Of a DNA stretch of 64,000 nt, positions 31,953 to 41,497 are shown piece after piece. Position 1 is the stretch's first letter, and every line of letters begins with the position of its first letter. The notes under the pieces are model-generated. The model ran no database searches, had not been told where the DNA came from, and was given only the letters and a program-made list of their open reading frames with translations. Origin of the DNA: a virus; the IMG/VR virus record IMGVR_UViG_3300034279_001861, positions 62,001-126,000 of that record; one strand, given 5' to 3'. The translations under genes and the position numbers were made by a program.

Positions 31953-32246
31953 TTAGCCGCCGAGTCTTTCGAGTACCGCCCTGGCATCTGCAAACGCTTG
32001 CTCGGATTCCGCTGCAAGCTCTCTGTCTCGCAATGGTAAAGCGAAATCGTGAAGCGTTCGCAGCACTTCCAGCATTCTTGGAGCTTCGGCCATTAGGTTT
32101 GCGATAGCCTCGATCTCCTCGGGCTTGAGTAAGTGACTCGACACGACGGCAAGGCATAAATCCGCAGATGCTATCCGCTTTGAATTAGGGATGTCCCTTG
32201 CTCCTAAAACCCGCCACGTACCCTTAGTAAACTTCGATTTTGCCAT
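31953..32246 (-). CDS. FTxGPW-motif phage protein, copy 2 (97 aa)
   Basis: The start at ATG 32246 follows AAAGGA. The protein shows KFTKGTWRVLG, an EEIEAIANLMAEAPRMLEVL helix and the same RLGG-type C-terminus as copy 1. The two adjacent genes therefore arose by tandem duplication. Function unknown. Confidence 0.65.
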   Translation of the reverse strand: MAKSKFTKGTWRVLGARDIPNSKRIASADLCLAVVSSHLLKPEEIEAIANLMAEAPRMLEVLRTLHDFALPLRDRELAAESEQAFADARAVLERLGG

Positions 32247-32257
32247 TTCATTTCCTT

Positions 32258-34492
32258 TCAAGTGTTAACTTTCAGTCTCGCGTAAGCTTTGTCCAGCATT
32301 TCTGCCGGTACAAAATCAAAAACCTCGCCTAAGTTTTTGCGTGTAAAATCAAGCCAACCTTTGTACATACGAATACCTTTTGGAATTTCAAGCTGTGTAA
32401 AGTGTTTAAGATAGTTCATGGCTATCTTGTCAGCACTGTGCGACAGTAGTCTTGGCTCTAGGTCTTCGTCTGTAACGTCGACTTCAACTACTTCAATAGC
32501 GTTCGGTTTGTCGTTAAACGCTATGAAGTAATTGTCAGCGCACTTACGAACAGCTGTACTTAGTTTTTCAAGCTTTCTCGGCCAGTGATGCTTCCAACCG
32601 GTCAGCGGTCCCTCTTTCAAATCGAACCTAACGAAAAGCTGATGCAAAAAAGCATCGTATTCGTCGCGGGTAAGTGATATGCCGTATGGAGTTTTTTTAC
32701 CGACTTGAGCCGTAATTTGAGCACACATAGCAATAGCCAACGCCCACATAATTTCCATTTCGGGACCGGTTTTTTGCAGTGCCTCTTTGACGTCTTCCGT
32801 CATTTTGCAGTAGCTTTGTCGCGGACCTGGCGCGTCCTCGGGAAAAGCGTATTTAGGTGTGTCTCTAAATACGCTTTTAACCAGCTTGGCGTTGAAAAAC
32901 TGAAATCCTTCTGGATCCCAACCAATTCGGTCGAGACCTTTAACAACGCTTGGCTCTTCAAACTTACAAGCTACAAACAGTGGATCAAATTTTTCCATGC
33001 TTTTTTTGCCCCAGGTGTTTGCCTCGTGCGACAAAAAGACAGGAATTTCATTAGCTAAGGCGAGTTCTACAAAGTACCTGAGCGTTCCTTTTTTTTCTTC
33101 AACCCTAAAAGGTATTTCATGACCTTTGATAATAAATTTTCCAATGTACTCGTGTTTGTTATCTGGTCTTACAACGATGTGACTTACACGCAATACACCT
33201 GGAAAACGTATTACGCCCTCTAAGTTAAACCACTTGCCGTCTCGCTCTACGACAACAACATGACCAAAATTGAAAATTTTGCCTGAACTAATGTCGGTTG
33301 GAACCTTAACACGCCTCGAGAAACCGGCTTTGACTTTAGGATCTATGTGTTTTCGGACTAACTGCGAAACGCTTTCATTGTAATTGTCGCAGTCACTAAG
33401 TAGCTGTGCTTTCTTGTCGAACGACGTTGTTTTAAGCCAGTCTGACAAAGCTTTCTCGTAAGGTTTGGCGTTGTCTGCTATACGTCTAACAATGTCTAGT
33501 GGCGGATCGTGTCTCAGCCAACTGTGCCAGTTACTAGGAGTAACTTGGACATTCTGTTGACGTAAAGATTCAGGCCCGACAAATGACAATTTGGCGTCCA
33601 GCATCATAGCTTGATGTAAAATAAGCGGCGTCGGATACTTTTCCCAAAAGATAGGCAACCGACCTTCTGCAATAGACCACTGGCGTTTGCAAAACGACCT
33701 TGGCGGTCTTTTCCAACCGAACATAGGAAGAGGTACGTCGCTGGTAAGAAAGTTCAAATTCTGCAATTGCAGGTAGTTGAGCATCATAGACGTTACTACT
33801 ACAAACGGAGACTGAAACCTGTGCATAAGTTGCAAACCGGAAAAAGCAATGTTGCTCATGCAAAGTTTCATACCAGGAGCTATTTCCTCGTCCTGCGTTG
33901 TCAGCGTCACGTAACCTATGTCGACAGGGTTACGGTAACAGGGCACAACTAGAAGCGACCTATCGCGGGTTTTAAACTGCGGCTCGTTGAAAAGATTGCG
34001 TATTTCTCTATCGCTGATTGTACCGTACAAAGCACCAGGGCCAGCCATAAACCGTTCTCGGCTCATTCGATCAGGACGTAAGCCGTAGCGGTTTAGTAGC
34101 TCTGTACCCTGAACTGTAGGTTTAATCATTTCCTGTTGTGCAGTATGCCAGATTTTGTTTATGCGGGCTTGTCGCTCGGTTACACGCTTAAAATCCTCAA
34201 AAACGGTGTCTGGCATTTTGCATTCTATTTTAGAATACAAGTACCTAACAGCCTCGGTCTGGGACATCTTCAGGCGTTCAGCCGCCAGGCTAAATACTGT
34301 TCCTGCCTTTTTGCACTCGAAACAGTAGTGCGATTCTTCTAAATATTTGTTATCCTGGTGTATAGTCCAGGCGTTTTCGCCGCAATATGGACACGTTCCC
34401 GACGCCGTGTAGATATCGAAGGGTTCTAGCCCTATGTAAGGGGCTATAACGGAATACGGCAAACTGGCGTGAATTTCGAGGAGACTAGACAC
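32258..34492 (-). CDS. DNA primase-like protein with CHC2-type zinc finger
   Basis: The N-terminal 80 residues hold a primase-type zinc ribbon: CPYCGENAWTIHQD and CFECKKAGTVF, followed by a helix with KMSQTEAVRYL, as in CHC2 domains that read single-stranded template. The remaining 650 residues are divergent; no Walker A is visible, so a fused helicase is not supported. I choose GTG at 34492, because the longer frame is antisense to the divergent plus-strand gene starting two bases away. About 744 aa. Primase is likely; the catalytic core is unproven. Confidence 0.7.
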   Translation of the reverse strand: MSSLLEIHASLPYSVIAPYIGLEPFDIYTASGTCPYCGENAWTIHQDNKYLEESHYCFECKKAGTVFSLAAERLKMSQTEAVRYLYSKIECKMPDTVFEDFKRVTERQARINKIWHTAQQEMIKPTVQGTELLNRYGLRPDRMSRERFMAGPGALYGTISDREIRNLFNEPQFKTRDRSLLVVPCYRNPVDIGYVTLTTQDEEIAPGMKLCMSNIAFSGLQLMHRFQSPFVVVTSMMLNYLQLQNLNFLTSDVPLPMFGWKRPPRSFCKRQWSIAEGRLPIFWEKYPTPLILHQAMMLDAKLSFVGPESLRQQNVQVTPSNWHSWLRHDPPLDIVRRIADNAKPYEKALSDWLKTTSFDKKAQLLSDCDNYNESVSQLVRKHIDPKVKAGFSRRVKVPTDISSGKIFNFGHVVVVERDGKWFNLEGVIRFPGVLRVSHIVVRPDNKHEYIGKFIIKGHEIPFRVEEKKGTLRYFVELALANEIPVFLSHEANTWGKKSMEKFDPLFVACKFEEPSVVKGLDRIGWDPEGFQFFNAKLVKSVFRDTPKYAFPEDAPGPRQSYCKMTEDVKEALQKTGPEMEIMWALAIAMCAQITAQVGKKTPYGISLTRDEYDAFLHQLFVRFDLKEGPLTGWKHHWPRKLEKLSTAVRKCADNYFIAFNDKPNAIEVVEVDVTDEDLEPRLLSHSADKIAMNYLKHFTQLEIPKGIRMYKGWLDFTRKNLGEVFDFVPAEMLDKAYARLKVNT

Positions 34493-34493
34493 A

Positions 34494-35648
34494 ATGACTA
34501 ACCCTGTACTTGACCCTATCAATGATAAAAATAAGTCCGGCCTGTTCAAAGTCGCAGAGGCTTTTGAGCTCCCTGACTTTGTCAAGACAGCGAATATGGA
34601 CGCTACGCTGCATCCGGTAAACATTGCAAAAACTGCGTTTGCGGATTTCCCTAGTAGTTTAAGATATCCTTGCCATACTGCAGCTGCAACGTGGATGTCT
34701 ACTGCCTATTTTCAGCTCAAAAAAGCTTCTTTCAATACTGCGGAGCAGAAAAGAATTAAGGATAACCTGCAAAAAGCAGCCGCGTATTTCGGAATAAGAC
34801 CCGCTTGCGACAAAGTTTTGTCACACGAAGTGCACGTTGAGAAGCTGGCTGACAGCGACTATGCGTATGTCTACCGGTCAGATACAGGCGATGTTGAACG
34901 ACATTTTCCAATCACCAACGCAGAGGAAATCAAAGTCGCCGCAGATTGGCTCGAAGAAAATAAACAGCACTTCATTTTCGAAGATCGCTGCATTGTAGCC
35001 GAGAAGATTCTGCGTAAAGCCGCGTCGGTCGGTGTTCGACTGGACGACGAACTGGCCAGCAAACTAGAAAAGCAAGCCGGTTACGGGCTTCCAGATCTTA
35101 CGTTAGTACAATTGGCTTTGAGTAATAGAGCTTTGCTTACCCGAGACAGTAAACACCGAGCTAGCATTGAGAAGCTTGCTGAAGAAATAAAAGACAAGCC
35201 TGAGCTTTTCCTAAGTCGGGAAACCTCGCTGAAGCTGGCCTCGGCTATCGACCAGCTTGATCACGCTATCGGGCTTAACGGAAAGTACACAGCCCTTATT
35301 CCCAGTCCCGAAGACATTGTTTTCACGGTTTCGCTCGTTAAAGCAGCCGCAGCTTGCGGCGATATGTGCGAGCTGCAGACAGGTAACGTTTATGAAAAAG
35401 ATCAACTTGCCAAACTAGCACGACAAGACCTTGTTGAAATTTTTGGTGACGATTTCGCCAAGGAGGCTTGCGTGGGTTTGGCAGTTGATCCCGAGAAGTT
35501 GGCTACTATTGCTCACACGCTACCTAAGCCCGACGCGGAGCTGCTTGAAAAACTTCTTAAAGAAGCAGGACAATCGCCTGCCAGATTTAAAGTGGCAAGC
35601 AGTCCGCTTGATGAAATGGACTTAGATAGTATTGCAGCTAGTTACTAA
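34494..35648 (+). CDS. Hypothetical protein (384 aa), plus strand
   Basis: ATG at 34494 follows GAGGAG about ten bases upstream. The protein is helical and rich in Ala, Leu, Lys and Asp. A segment SLRYPCHTAAATWMSTAYF precedes a long helical region (KRIKDNLQKAAAYFGI). It stands alone on the plus strand between two minus-strand genes, like terL, so it may be a late or structural protein; that is inference. Its start abuts the primase GTG, and its stop overlaps the stop of the gene at 35645. Confidence 0.7.
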   Translation: MTNPVLDPINDKNKSGLFKVAEAFELPDFVKTANMDATLHPVNIAKTAFADFPSSLRYPCHTAAATWMSTAYFQLKKASFNTAEQKRIKDNLQKAAAYFGIRPACDKVLSHEVHVEKLADSDYAYVYRSDTGDVERHFPITNAEEIKVAADWLEENKQHFIFEDRCIVAEKILRKAASVGVRLDDELASKLEKQAGYGLPDLTLVQLALSNRALLTRDSKHRASIEKLAEEIKDKPELFLSRETSLKLASAIDQLDHAIGLNGKYTALIPSPEDIVFTVSLVKAAAACGDMCELQTGNVYEKDQLAKLARQDLVEIFGDDFAKEACVGLAVDPEKLATIAHTLPKPDAELLEKLLKEAGQSPARFKVASSPLDEMDLDSIAASY

Positions 35649-36064
35649 CTGCGAGCTAGCGGTCGAAGTGGTTTTCGTACACCTATACCCTTGAAGCCGT
35701 GCTCGGAAGCGACAGACTTAAGTAAGTCGCGATCGGAGCAGAAGCTATTTACGTTGTCGGTATTTCGACAGCCTTCGCACTTTCCGCAGCGGTGGTGTAC
35801 AAGTGCTCGAACCAGTTCTTTTCGGGTTTTAATACCCCAAAGTAACTGGATAACGTAAGGCATTTCTTCGACCTGTTTACACACACGTTGCGATACCGGT
35901 CGCTGCGGTAGGTCGATTAGTTCAGCCATGTATTTCCAACGCTCGAGTTCAGCCGTGGCAATTGCACCAAACTTGCCGTCTTCGTCGTAGTAACGAGCCT
36001 GCATTTCATCGCGAAGCCAGTTTTTCGATTTGCTGTAAACGGCAATTAGCCTGCCGTCAAGCAT
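35645..36064 (-). CDS. Cys-rich hypothetical protein (139 aa)
   Basis: I start at ATG 36064 (MLDGRLIAVYSKSK), which overlaps the Gp88 stop by eight bases. The C-terminal half has HHRCGKCEGCRNTDNVNSFC, likely a zinc or iron-sulfur site. It is converging with the plus-strand gene. The position next to a Gp88-like gene suggests a shared role. Confidence 0.6.
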   Translation of the reverse strand: MLDGRLIAVYSKSKNWLRDEMQARYYDEDGKFGAIATAELERWKYMAELIDLPQRPVSQRVCKQVEEMPYVIQLLWGIKTRKELVRALVHHRCGKCEGCRNTDNVNSFCSDRDLLKSVASEHGFKGIGVRKPLRPLARS

Positions 36065-36938
36065 GTAGACTTTTACGTTCGGCTTTGACCGATTTAGGTT
36101 TTGACCTTGAGTGTTTTGATTTCTGCTTTGACTTACTGTTGCAGTTTCGTTTCGCATTCTTTGCTACTTTCTGTTTAAAATTCTGTTGCAATTCGTGGCT
36201 AGCTTTAAAAGCGGAATTAGCGTTGCCACTTACGCTGTTTTCCGAGTTACTTCTGACAATTTTGGCGTTTACCCTGTGTAACAATGCCGGGGTATAGCAC
36301 AGCTTACAAGCACTACACGTTGTCTTTGTAGTGCCGTTTTCTACCGGGCAGACTATTGTGCTCCTGACTTGTTTGACGACGCTCTTACGCTTATTGCGAA
36401 AGAATAAGTCGACACTGTAATCAGGAATATCGTCGTCGCTGCCCTGTAGGTAGCATCGCATCACGTGCGAAGTCGACGGAGGTTCACCGGTGTTCTTGTC
36501 ACAAGAATACCAAAGACGTGCGTTAGGTAACGCAGCAAATTTGGAAAAGGCTTGCACCATAGAATCATTGATAGAACCATCCCTATTCCGCCAGCTACGG
36601 GTGTAGGCGTAGAACGTTACGTCCGGCCTTCGCGTAGCAATTTCTGTCCACTTTTCAACATATTCCGGGCTGTAGAAATCACCTGCGGCGTGGATACGGA
36701 CAGTGCGGATTTTAAAAAGAAGCAAACAACCTAGTATGAAACCGACAAAGAAGTCAGTTAAAGATAGTTTGTAGTTGTTGGCTAGACTTGTTTTTACTGT
36801 CTTGTGGTTGTAATGGCTTTGCATTGCATAACATATTGCAAGACAAGCAACTGTAGCCCCAATACAAATGTGACCTAGTCCTGCAGGTAAACTCCACTGC
36901 CAGATAAATCTTCCAAGTTTACGATTGCCTCGTTTCAC
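36057..36938 (-). CDS. Gp88-family protein
   Basis: The sequence follows the mycobacteriophage gene-product-88 pattern: WSLPAGLGHICIGA with CLAICYAM near the N-terminus, then RIHAAGDFYSPEYVEKW and FYAYTRSWR in the middle, and near residue 200 TIVCPVENG with CSACKLCYT. The conserved cysteines suggest a metal or iron-sulfur centre. The last 60 residues are a Lys/Ser/Arg-rich tail not typical of the family. The function of Gp88 is not known. ATG at 36938 overlaps the stop of the 74-residue gene. Confidence 0.75.
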   Translation of the reverse strand: MKRGNRKLGRFIWQWSLPAGLGHICIGATVACLAICYAMQSHYNHKTVKTSLANNYKLSLTDFFVGFILGCLLLFKIRTVRIHAAGDFYSPEYVEKWTEIATRRPDVTFYAYTRSWRNRDGSINDSMVQAFSKFAALPNARLWYSCDKNTGEPPSTSHVMRCYLQGSDDDIPDYSVDLFFRNKRKSVVKQVRSTIVCPVENGTTKTTCSACKLCYTPALLHRVNAKIVRSNSENSVSGNANSAFKASHELQQNFKQKVAKNAKRNCNSKSKQKSKHSRSKPKSVKAERKSLHA

Positions 36939-37159
36939 TCGTCATCCTCGTCGTCTATGAGTTCGTTTTTCTCTGCTAACCAGTGTGGAACAACGAAGTA
37001 ACCTTCGTCACCCTTCGCAAGACAGTCCGTGTCTTTTAGCTGGCTAAGAGGTATCCAGATTTCACTGACTTTTGGTGCGGTTAAAGTTACAAGCATCGCT
37101 TTGGGTGTAAGATGTTTGACTTTACCTTCTAGTGTGACGTCATCTTTATCGGGCATCAA
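36935..37159 (-). CDS. Hypothetical protein (74 aa)
   Basis: The sequence reads like a small beta-barrel (VTLEGKVKHLTPKAMLVTLT, EIWIPLSQLKD) with an acidic tail (DDEDDE), similar in pattern to single-domain OB folds. No specific family is called. Its stop overlaps the gp88 start. Confidence 0.6.
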   Translation of the reverse strand: MMPDKDDVTLEGKVKHLTPKAMLVTLTAPKVSEIWIPLSQLKDTDCLAKGDEGYFVVPHWLAEKNELIDDEDDE

Positions 37160-37448
37160 AACTCTCCCGAGACAAAACAGCTACAATCGAATAAGTAGAA
37201 CCTCTGTCTGCATACGGACGAACGAGACCGTTGTCGGGGACTTCTTTAAACGTGTTGCTAGGCCCGTAGGGCAAAATGACTTTATTGCCTAATCTCGACG
37301 AACACATGTCGTGACATTCGCTTAGAAACCAGCCTGCAGGATTGAATTTGCGTGTCTGCTCGAGAAGTATCTCAGCCAGTTTTTCTGTTGTTGATTCTTG
37401 TGTTTCGCAATAACTATCTGCAAATTCCTTGAAGTTAATCTTTTCCAT
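37146..37448 (-). CDS. Hypothetical protein (100 aa)
   Basis: I start at ATG 37448 (MEKINFKEFADSYC), just downstream of the terminator-like hairpin at 37461-37493. It is an alpha/beta soluble protein with no known motif. Confidence 0.6.
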   Translation of the reverse strand: MEKINFKEFADSYCETQESTTEKLAEILLEQTRKFNPAGWFLSECHDMCSSRLGNKVILPYGPSNTFKEVPDNGLVRPYADRGSTYSIVAVLSRESFDAR

Positions 37449-37650
37449 TTTCCACTTTACAAAAAAGCTGCTCGCTAGCACCTGGCGAGCAGCTACCATA
37501 ACTTGTCCGTGGTACAAAGTTAGTACATGATTCGGGTAGCGAGGTTGGCGGTTGCAACTTCTTATTCTTGGTTTTCACCTTAGGCTGATACCGCTTGCAG
37601 TGCTCTCTGAAAATGCAGTTAACACCAGAACATAACTCGCTACTTTTCAT
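37435..37650 (-). CDS. Cys-rich small protein (71 aa)
   Basis: The N-terminal half carries CSGVNCIFREHCKRY and later CTNFVPR, a spacing typical of small phage metal-binding proteins. The last 25 codons pass through the GC-rich hairpin and T-run at 37461-37493, so a terminator is embedded in the coding sequence. The start is ATG at 37650. Confidence 0.6.
   Translation of the reverse strand: MKSSELCSGVNCIFREHCKRYQPKVKTKNKKLQPPTSLPESCTNFVPRTSYGSCSPGASEQLFCKVENGKD
37461..37493 (-). terminator. Rho-independent terminator inside the end of a gene
   Basis: On the minus strand GCTGCTCGC and GCGAGCAGC form a nine-pair stem with a nine-base loop, followed by six T residues. It lies within the 3' end of the 71-residue gene and just before the start of the 100-residue gene at 37448. 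Confidence 0.85.
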
Positions 37651-37652
37651 CG

Positions 37653-38144
37653 TTACTTGCCTCTAGGTGAACGCTTGGCTACAACGGTTTCTGGTCGAAC
37701 GCTGATAGTGCCGTTGACGGTAGTGTTGCCTTCCTTTGGCTTTTTGCTCTGCTGGTTTTGGAAGCTTAGCTTGCACTTTTCAACTTCGCTTTCAAAATGC
37801 GATCGAATTTCATTGTTGACCGCTGCAGATTTATTAGCTCTGATAAGTTTACCCATAACACCCTGGTCGCCAAAGAGACTATCAATCCAGGCAAGGCTTT
37901 CTTCAGGTTTCTTTTTGTTGCTGTCGAGCGATTGCGCGTACATCAAAATTGTCTCAACGAGGAAATCACCGACTTTAAATTGCGGATAAGCCTCACCGGC
38001 TTCCGCTTTAACAAGTGCATAAGTTACGTCGAGCGTCAGATCGCCGCTGTATGCACCGGCTTCAAACTTTTTAGTTTCAAGCTTTTCTTTTTCTTTCTCG
38101 AGTAGTTTGATTGTGGCAGTAACATCCGCTAAAGACAGAGTCAT
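37653..38144 (-). CDS. Hypothetical protein (163 aa)
   Basis: A helical protein starting with a coiled-coil stretch (IKLLEKEKEKLETKKF). It ends in a polar tail with repeated Lys and Pro. It lies downstream of the Ycf46-like ATPase operon. Not recognised. Confidence 0.65.
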   Translation of the reverse strand: MTLSLADVTATIKLLEKEKEKLETKKFEAGAYSGDLTLDVTYALVKAEAGEAYPQFKVGDFLVETILMYAQSLDSNKKKPEESLAWIDSLFGDQGVMGKLIRANKSAAVNNEIRSHFESEVEKCKLSFQNQQSKKPKEGNTTVNGTISVRPETVVAKRSPRGK

Positions 38145-38455
38145 GTGGTTTCTCCAAGTAGTTGTTGTTCAATGAATTCTATCTCGGCGTCGATAGCTTT
38201 TTGCCGAGAATCGTACGGACCTAGCACCGGTCCATCAAAAATGCGGGCTTGCCAGCGACAAGTCCAAGTTCTAGTCCAGCACGCAAGCTTTGAATCGTCG
38301 CTGACACGCTTTCTAATCGCACGGAAAATAGATTGCAAAACCGGGTTTACCGGTTCAACACGACTGACCCGCCTTTTGCAGGTCAGCCCCAGGTCCCGTG
38401 TTATCTCATTCTCCAGGCTTTCGATGTTACCATTTGGGTGAATGATTATGCGCAT
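38141..38455 (-). CDS. Hypothetical protein (104 aa)
   Basis: A mixed protein with two Trp in a segment WTRTWTCRWQARIFDGP and a helical acidic end. Its stop overlaps the next gene by four bases. Not recognised. Confidence 0.6.
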   Translation of the reverse strand: MRIIIHPNGNIESLENEITRDLGLTCKRRVSRVEPVNPVLQSIFRAIRKRVSDDSKLACWTRTWTCRWQARIFDGPVLGPYDSRQKAIDAEIEFIEQQLLGETT

Positions 38456-39696
38456 GCTTTATCGATCTTGCGACCGACCTTTTGAATTTTTCTAATCTCG
38501 ATCTCTTGCGTAGAGATTTTTTGAAGCAAATTGTTGAACGTGGTGTGTGCAGACTTGCGAGCAAAGCCGCTGTTTTTGATTTCTCGCGTGATGGAGTCTG
38601 CCGAATTGCCCATATTTGAAAGAGCATCCTGCACTTCCTTAGCCAAGTCAATTACAGGCTTGCCCTCTTCGCCTAGCATATTTTGGACCGACGCGATTTT
38701 TTGTGCTAACCATTGCAAGTTGCTAAAACCACTTTGCGTTAGCGATTTGTATTCGTCAGTTTCGTAGGGTTTCAGCTCGAGATACTCCTGCTCTGTAAGT
38801 AGCAGGCTTTTTTCTTTTCCAACTTGCTTGAAACCATTTTTACCGGCAGGTACACATTCTTGTGCGATGATTTGTACGTAACCTGCTGGTATCTCATCGT
38901 TATCGCTGTGTCGAATAATCTCACGCACTTCGGCATCTCGCAAGTTGTAGTACGGATTATCAAGTCCAGGAATAAGCCGTATTCGCTTGCCGCAGTTTCT
39001 AGCTACAGTAGCTACCATTTCCTTGAGCTCGTAAACAAGCTCACCAACTGCACCGTTTACAGACGCTTCAAGCCGCTGTTCTGCTTGTTTACGTATTTTT
39101 TCGGAAGTGGCTGGAGCTAAATTTGCTATAGTAAATGTGGCGTTGTACGGCTCAATCCTAGGTACGTCGCAAGTAATGGCGTCTGCTAACTCTTGCGATG
39201 TCGGATATTTGCGTTCAACGACCACCCAGTCTTTGCCCAGCTTTATTTTGTCGCTTTCTTTGATCTTGTTGTAGTTTTCCTCGGAGGATACACGCTTGCC
39301 CCAGTCCAGGTACTGATCCCTTGCCGCGTTAAATCGGGTTAGAAATTCATCGAGCTTTGCAGCCTCGATCAGATGGGAGCCTGGAACCTTTTCTGGTTTA
39401 AGATTTTCCGTATCCGCAGCCGTACCGACAAGCGTGTACTCTGGGATGGTATACTCGTCTCGTATGATGCCCAGCAGCCTACGAAGGTTTGTACCTTCTT
39501 TGATCAGATCGTCGTTTGACGCACCGAGAATCGCATAGGATCCTCGGAGAACTTTAGAGTCCACGCCTTGCTCTCTGGCAAGAACAGCTTTAGATTGTTC
39601 AGTAAGTGCTATCGACGATGGCAGCCAGCCTACTGTGTATTTGATAGTCAAATACTCGACTTTGTTTTCTTCTTGGTTATTGGGTTGGTTTTCCAC
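38446..39696 (-). CDS. DUF3150-like protein (416 aa)
   Basis: The N-terminal part (RRLLGIIRDEYTIPEYTLVG, then EAAKLDEFLTRFNAARDQYL) resembles DUF3150 proteins, which often sit beside AAA+ ATPases in phages and plasmids. The rest is helical, including ASVNGAVGELVYELKEM and a C-terminal coiled coil. It lies four bases downstream of the Ycf46-like ATPase gene and may be its partner. The family call is tentative. Confidence 0.55.
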   Translation of the reverse strand: MENQPNNQEENKVEYLTIKYTVGWLPSSIALTEQSKAVLAREQGVDSKVLRGSYAILGASNDDLIKEGTNLRRLLGIIRDEYTIPEYTLVGTAADTENLKPEKVPGSHLIEAAKLDEFLTRFNAARDQYLDWGKRVSSEENYNKIKESDKIKLGKDWVVVERKYPTSQELADAITCDVPRIEPYNATFTIANLAPATSEKIRKQAEQRLEASVNGAVGELVYELKEMVATVARNCGKRIRLIPGLDNPYYNLRDAEVREIIRHSDNDEIPAGYVQIIAQECVPAGKNGFKQVGKEKSLLLTEQEYLELKPYETDEYKSLTQSGFSNLQWLAQKIASVQNMLGEEGKPVIDLAKEVQDALSNMGNSADSITREIKNSGFARKSAHTTFNNLLQKISTQEIEIRKIQKVGRKIDKACA

Positions 39697-39700
39697 TAGA

Positions 39701-41497
39701 TTACTCCTTTGCTCGAGTTACTTTACGAACGACACGTTTTGGGGCTGACACTGCGTCTATTGCATTTTTTGCTTTGAAGCGGTCTCCGGTTTCTGCACAA
39801 ATGCAACCGGCAGCTTCTGCCCATTCCAGCAGATTATCCATCTGCTCTTTATTCTTCTCGTAAGACGGTGTTATCCACTTTGATGCTGTCTTGATATCTA
39901 CTCGCTGCATTTCTGCCAGACGACAGCACGAAGCGATGTCAGCCGGAGTCCAGTACTGATCAGTTGGTAGATCTTGGTCTGCAAGATCGTGTCGCTGCAT
40001 ATACATTTCCCAGGCGTGGCTCTTTGCATCGCTGCCTGGAAACCCAACAAAGAACAAGGCGTCGACACGCCCAGAACGTGTAATCTCGTCTGGCAAGTTT
40101 GCGATGTTATTTGCAGCCGACAAAATCACCGTGCTTTTTTGATCGTTAAACCAAGTTAGCAAAGTGCCAAGCATACGGTTTTCTAGCCCGCCCGACTCAC
40201 CGGATCCGCCCTGCGGCAAGAATCGCTGAAATTCGTCGATACCCAGGATGCCGCCAATTTCTTCGACTGTACGAAGCATGTTAGCTAGAATCTTGTCAGT
40301 GTCGCCAACCCACTTTGAATACAGGTTGCTAGCTTGCATCGAAGAAAGCGGAAGACCGAACTCACCTGAACAGCACTTCATAGTCATTGACTTACCGGTA
40401 CCTGGAACACCAAGCATCAGCACGTGTCGTAACTTAGATCGGTCTGGAACGTCAGGGCTAAAACCGTTTTTAAGGTAAGACTTAAGCCCGTTTAGTCCGA
40501 TGATCGAATCGAATGTATAGAAGTTACGCTCGGGTCGGTAGAGTTTGTTGAAGCTGTCAACTGGCATTGGCTCAAGCCACTGCTCAATCTTTTTGCCGTT
40601 TTGCATGAAACTGATACGAGCTCTAATCTCGTCTTGGTTCACATACTCTTCTGAAAGCATTGTTACGTCGACAGCTTCGCGTAACTCTTCTATCGTTTCT
40701 TCGGGCCATAGTTTGATCGCTTGCTGAAAAGCGGGCGACCAAACATCTAGCTTAGAGCTACGAGACAGGTGTTTGGCTTTTCGGTGAAAAAGGAAACCAG
40801 GATCAAACGAACCTTTTTCCGACAAGGACTCGGCACCGTACTGGTTCACCTTTGCTCGAGACAAACCCGCGGTGGCTTCAATAGACTTATCGCTTACCTC
40901 AGATTCGCTGTCAAGATTTGACAAAAGCGCTTGACGTTCTTCTTCGTCCGGCAAGTTGTGATGAAGAACTTCGAAGTGCTCGACAAGCTCGTAAGGTAAT
41001 TCGACGTCCGGTGCAGTCTGTGCGATCAAAAATACACGAGCGTTTTGACCTTCTAAAATTAGCTTCTGGGTTTGAGCCAGAAGAAACGCATCGACTTGAC
41101 CCCCGGCAGTGCCGTTTGGAAAAAGAAATCGGTCGTAATTCCTAACCAGAACAACAAACTTTTTGACAGACTCGTCCTGCATGTTTTCTAGCGAAACACC
41201 GCTCTGCTCGATTGCAATACGATTACGTGCGTTATTGATCGCAAAATCCATTGCAGCGTACAGTGTAGCTTTTTGTTTGCCAAATGCATCTTCACTTACT
41301 GCCACCGTTTCGCCTTTTATGTCGGTCAGGCCGTCAACCGGATCCCAGTTAAGTAGAATGATACCGTCCGGGCCAGTCGTGTCGACGTTGTCAATTGCAT
41401 AGTTAAGAAGTTCAATGTGAACATCTTCTGGCTCCAGTGATGTTACACATAGCCCGGCTTGACCCGATGCAAGATATTTCAAAATCGTCTTAAGCAT
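39701..41497 (-). CDS. AAA+ ATPase, Ycf46-like
   Basis: This 598-residue protein has a divergent N-terminal P-loop-fold domain without a Walker A, then an AAA+ module: LGVPGTGKSMTMKC (Walker A, near residue 365), ILGIDEFQRFL (Walker B), ILSAANNIANLP (sensor 1) and the arginine-finger region EITRSGRVD. The N-terminal domain (VVLVRNYDRFLFPNG, FLIAQTAPDVELPYEL) matches Ycf46 proteins of cyanobacteria and plastids. DUF2997 and DUF1257 genes lie 1-2 kb away, the same partners found with ycf46/ycf35 elsewhere. It probably remodels a protein or RNP; its substrate is unknown. Confidence 0.8.
   Translation of the reverse strand: MLKTILKYLASGQAGLCVTSLEPEDVHIELLNYAIDNVDTTGPDGIILLNWDPVDGLTDIKGETVAVSEDAFGKQKATLYAAMDFAINNARNRIAIEQSGVSLENMQDESVKKFVVLVRNYDRFLFPNGTAGGQVDAFLLAQTQKLILEGQNARVFLIAQTAPDVELPYELVEHFEVLHHNLPDEEERQALLSNLDSESEVSDKSIEATAGLSRAKVNQYGAESLSEKGSFDPGFLFHRKAKHLSRSSKLDVWSPAFQQAIKLWPEETIEELREAVDVTMLSEEYVNQDEIRARISFMQNGKKIEQWLEPMPVDSFNKLYRPERNFYTFDSIIGLNGLKSYLKNGFSPDVPDRSKLRHVLMLGVPGTGKSMTMKCCSGEFGLPLSSMQASNLYSKWVGDTDKILANMLRTVEEIGGILGIDEFQRFLPQGGSGESGGLENRMLGTLLTWFNDQKSTVILSAANNIANLPDEITRSGRVDALFFVGFPGSDAKSHAWEMYMQRHDLADQDLPTDQYWTPADIASCCRLAEMQRVDIKTASKWITPSYEKNKEQMDNLLEWAEAAGCICAETGDRFKAKNAIDAVSAPKRVVRKVTRAKE

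Noticed and set aside
36057-36938. N-terminal transmembrane helices in the Gp88-like protein
   Set aside because: The hydrophobic Cys-containing segment (HICIGATVACLAICYAM) matches the conserved N-terminal motif of the family and need not be a membrane span.
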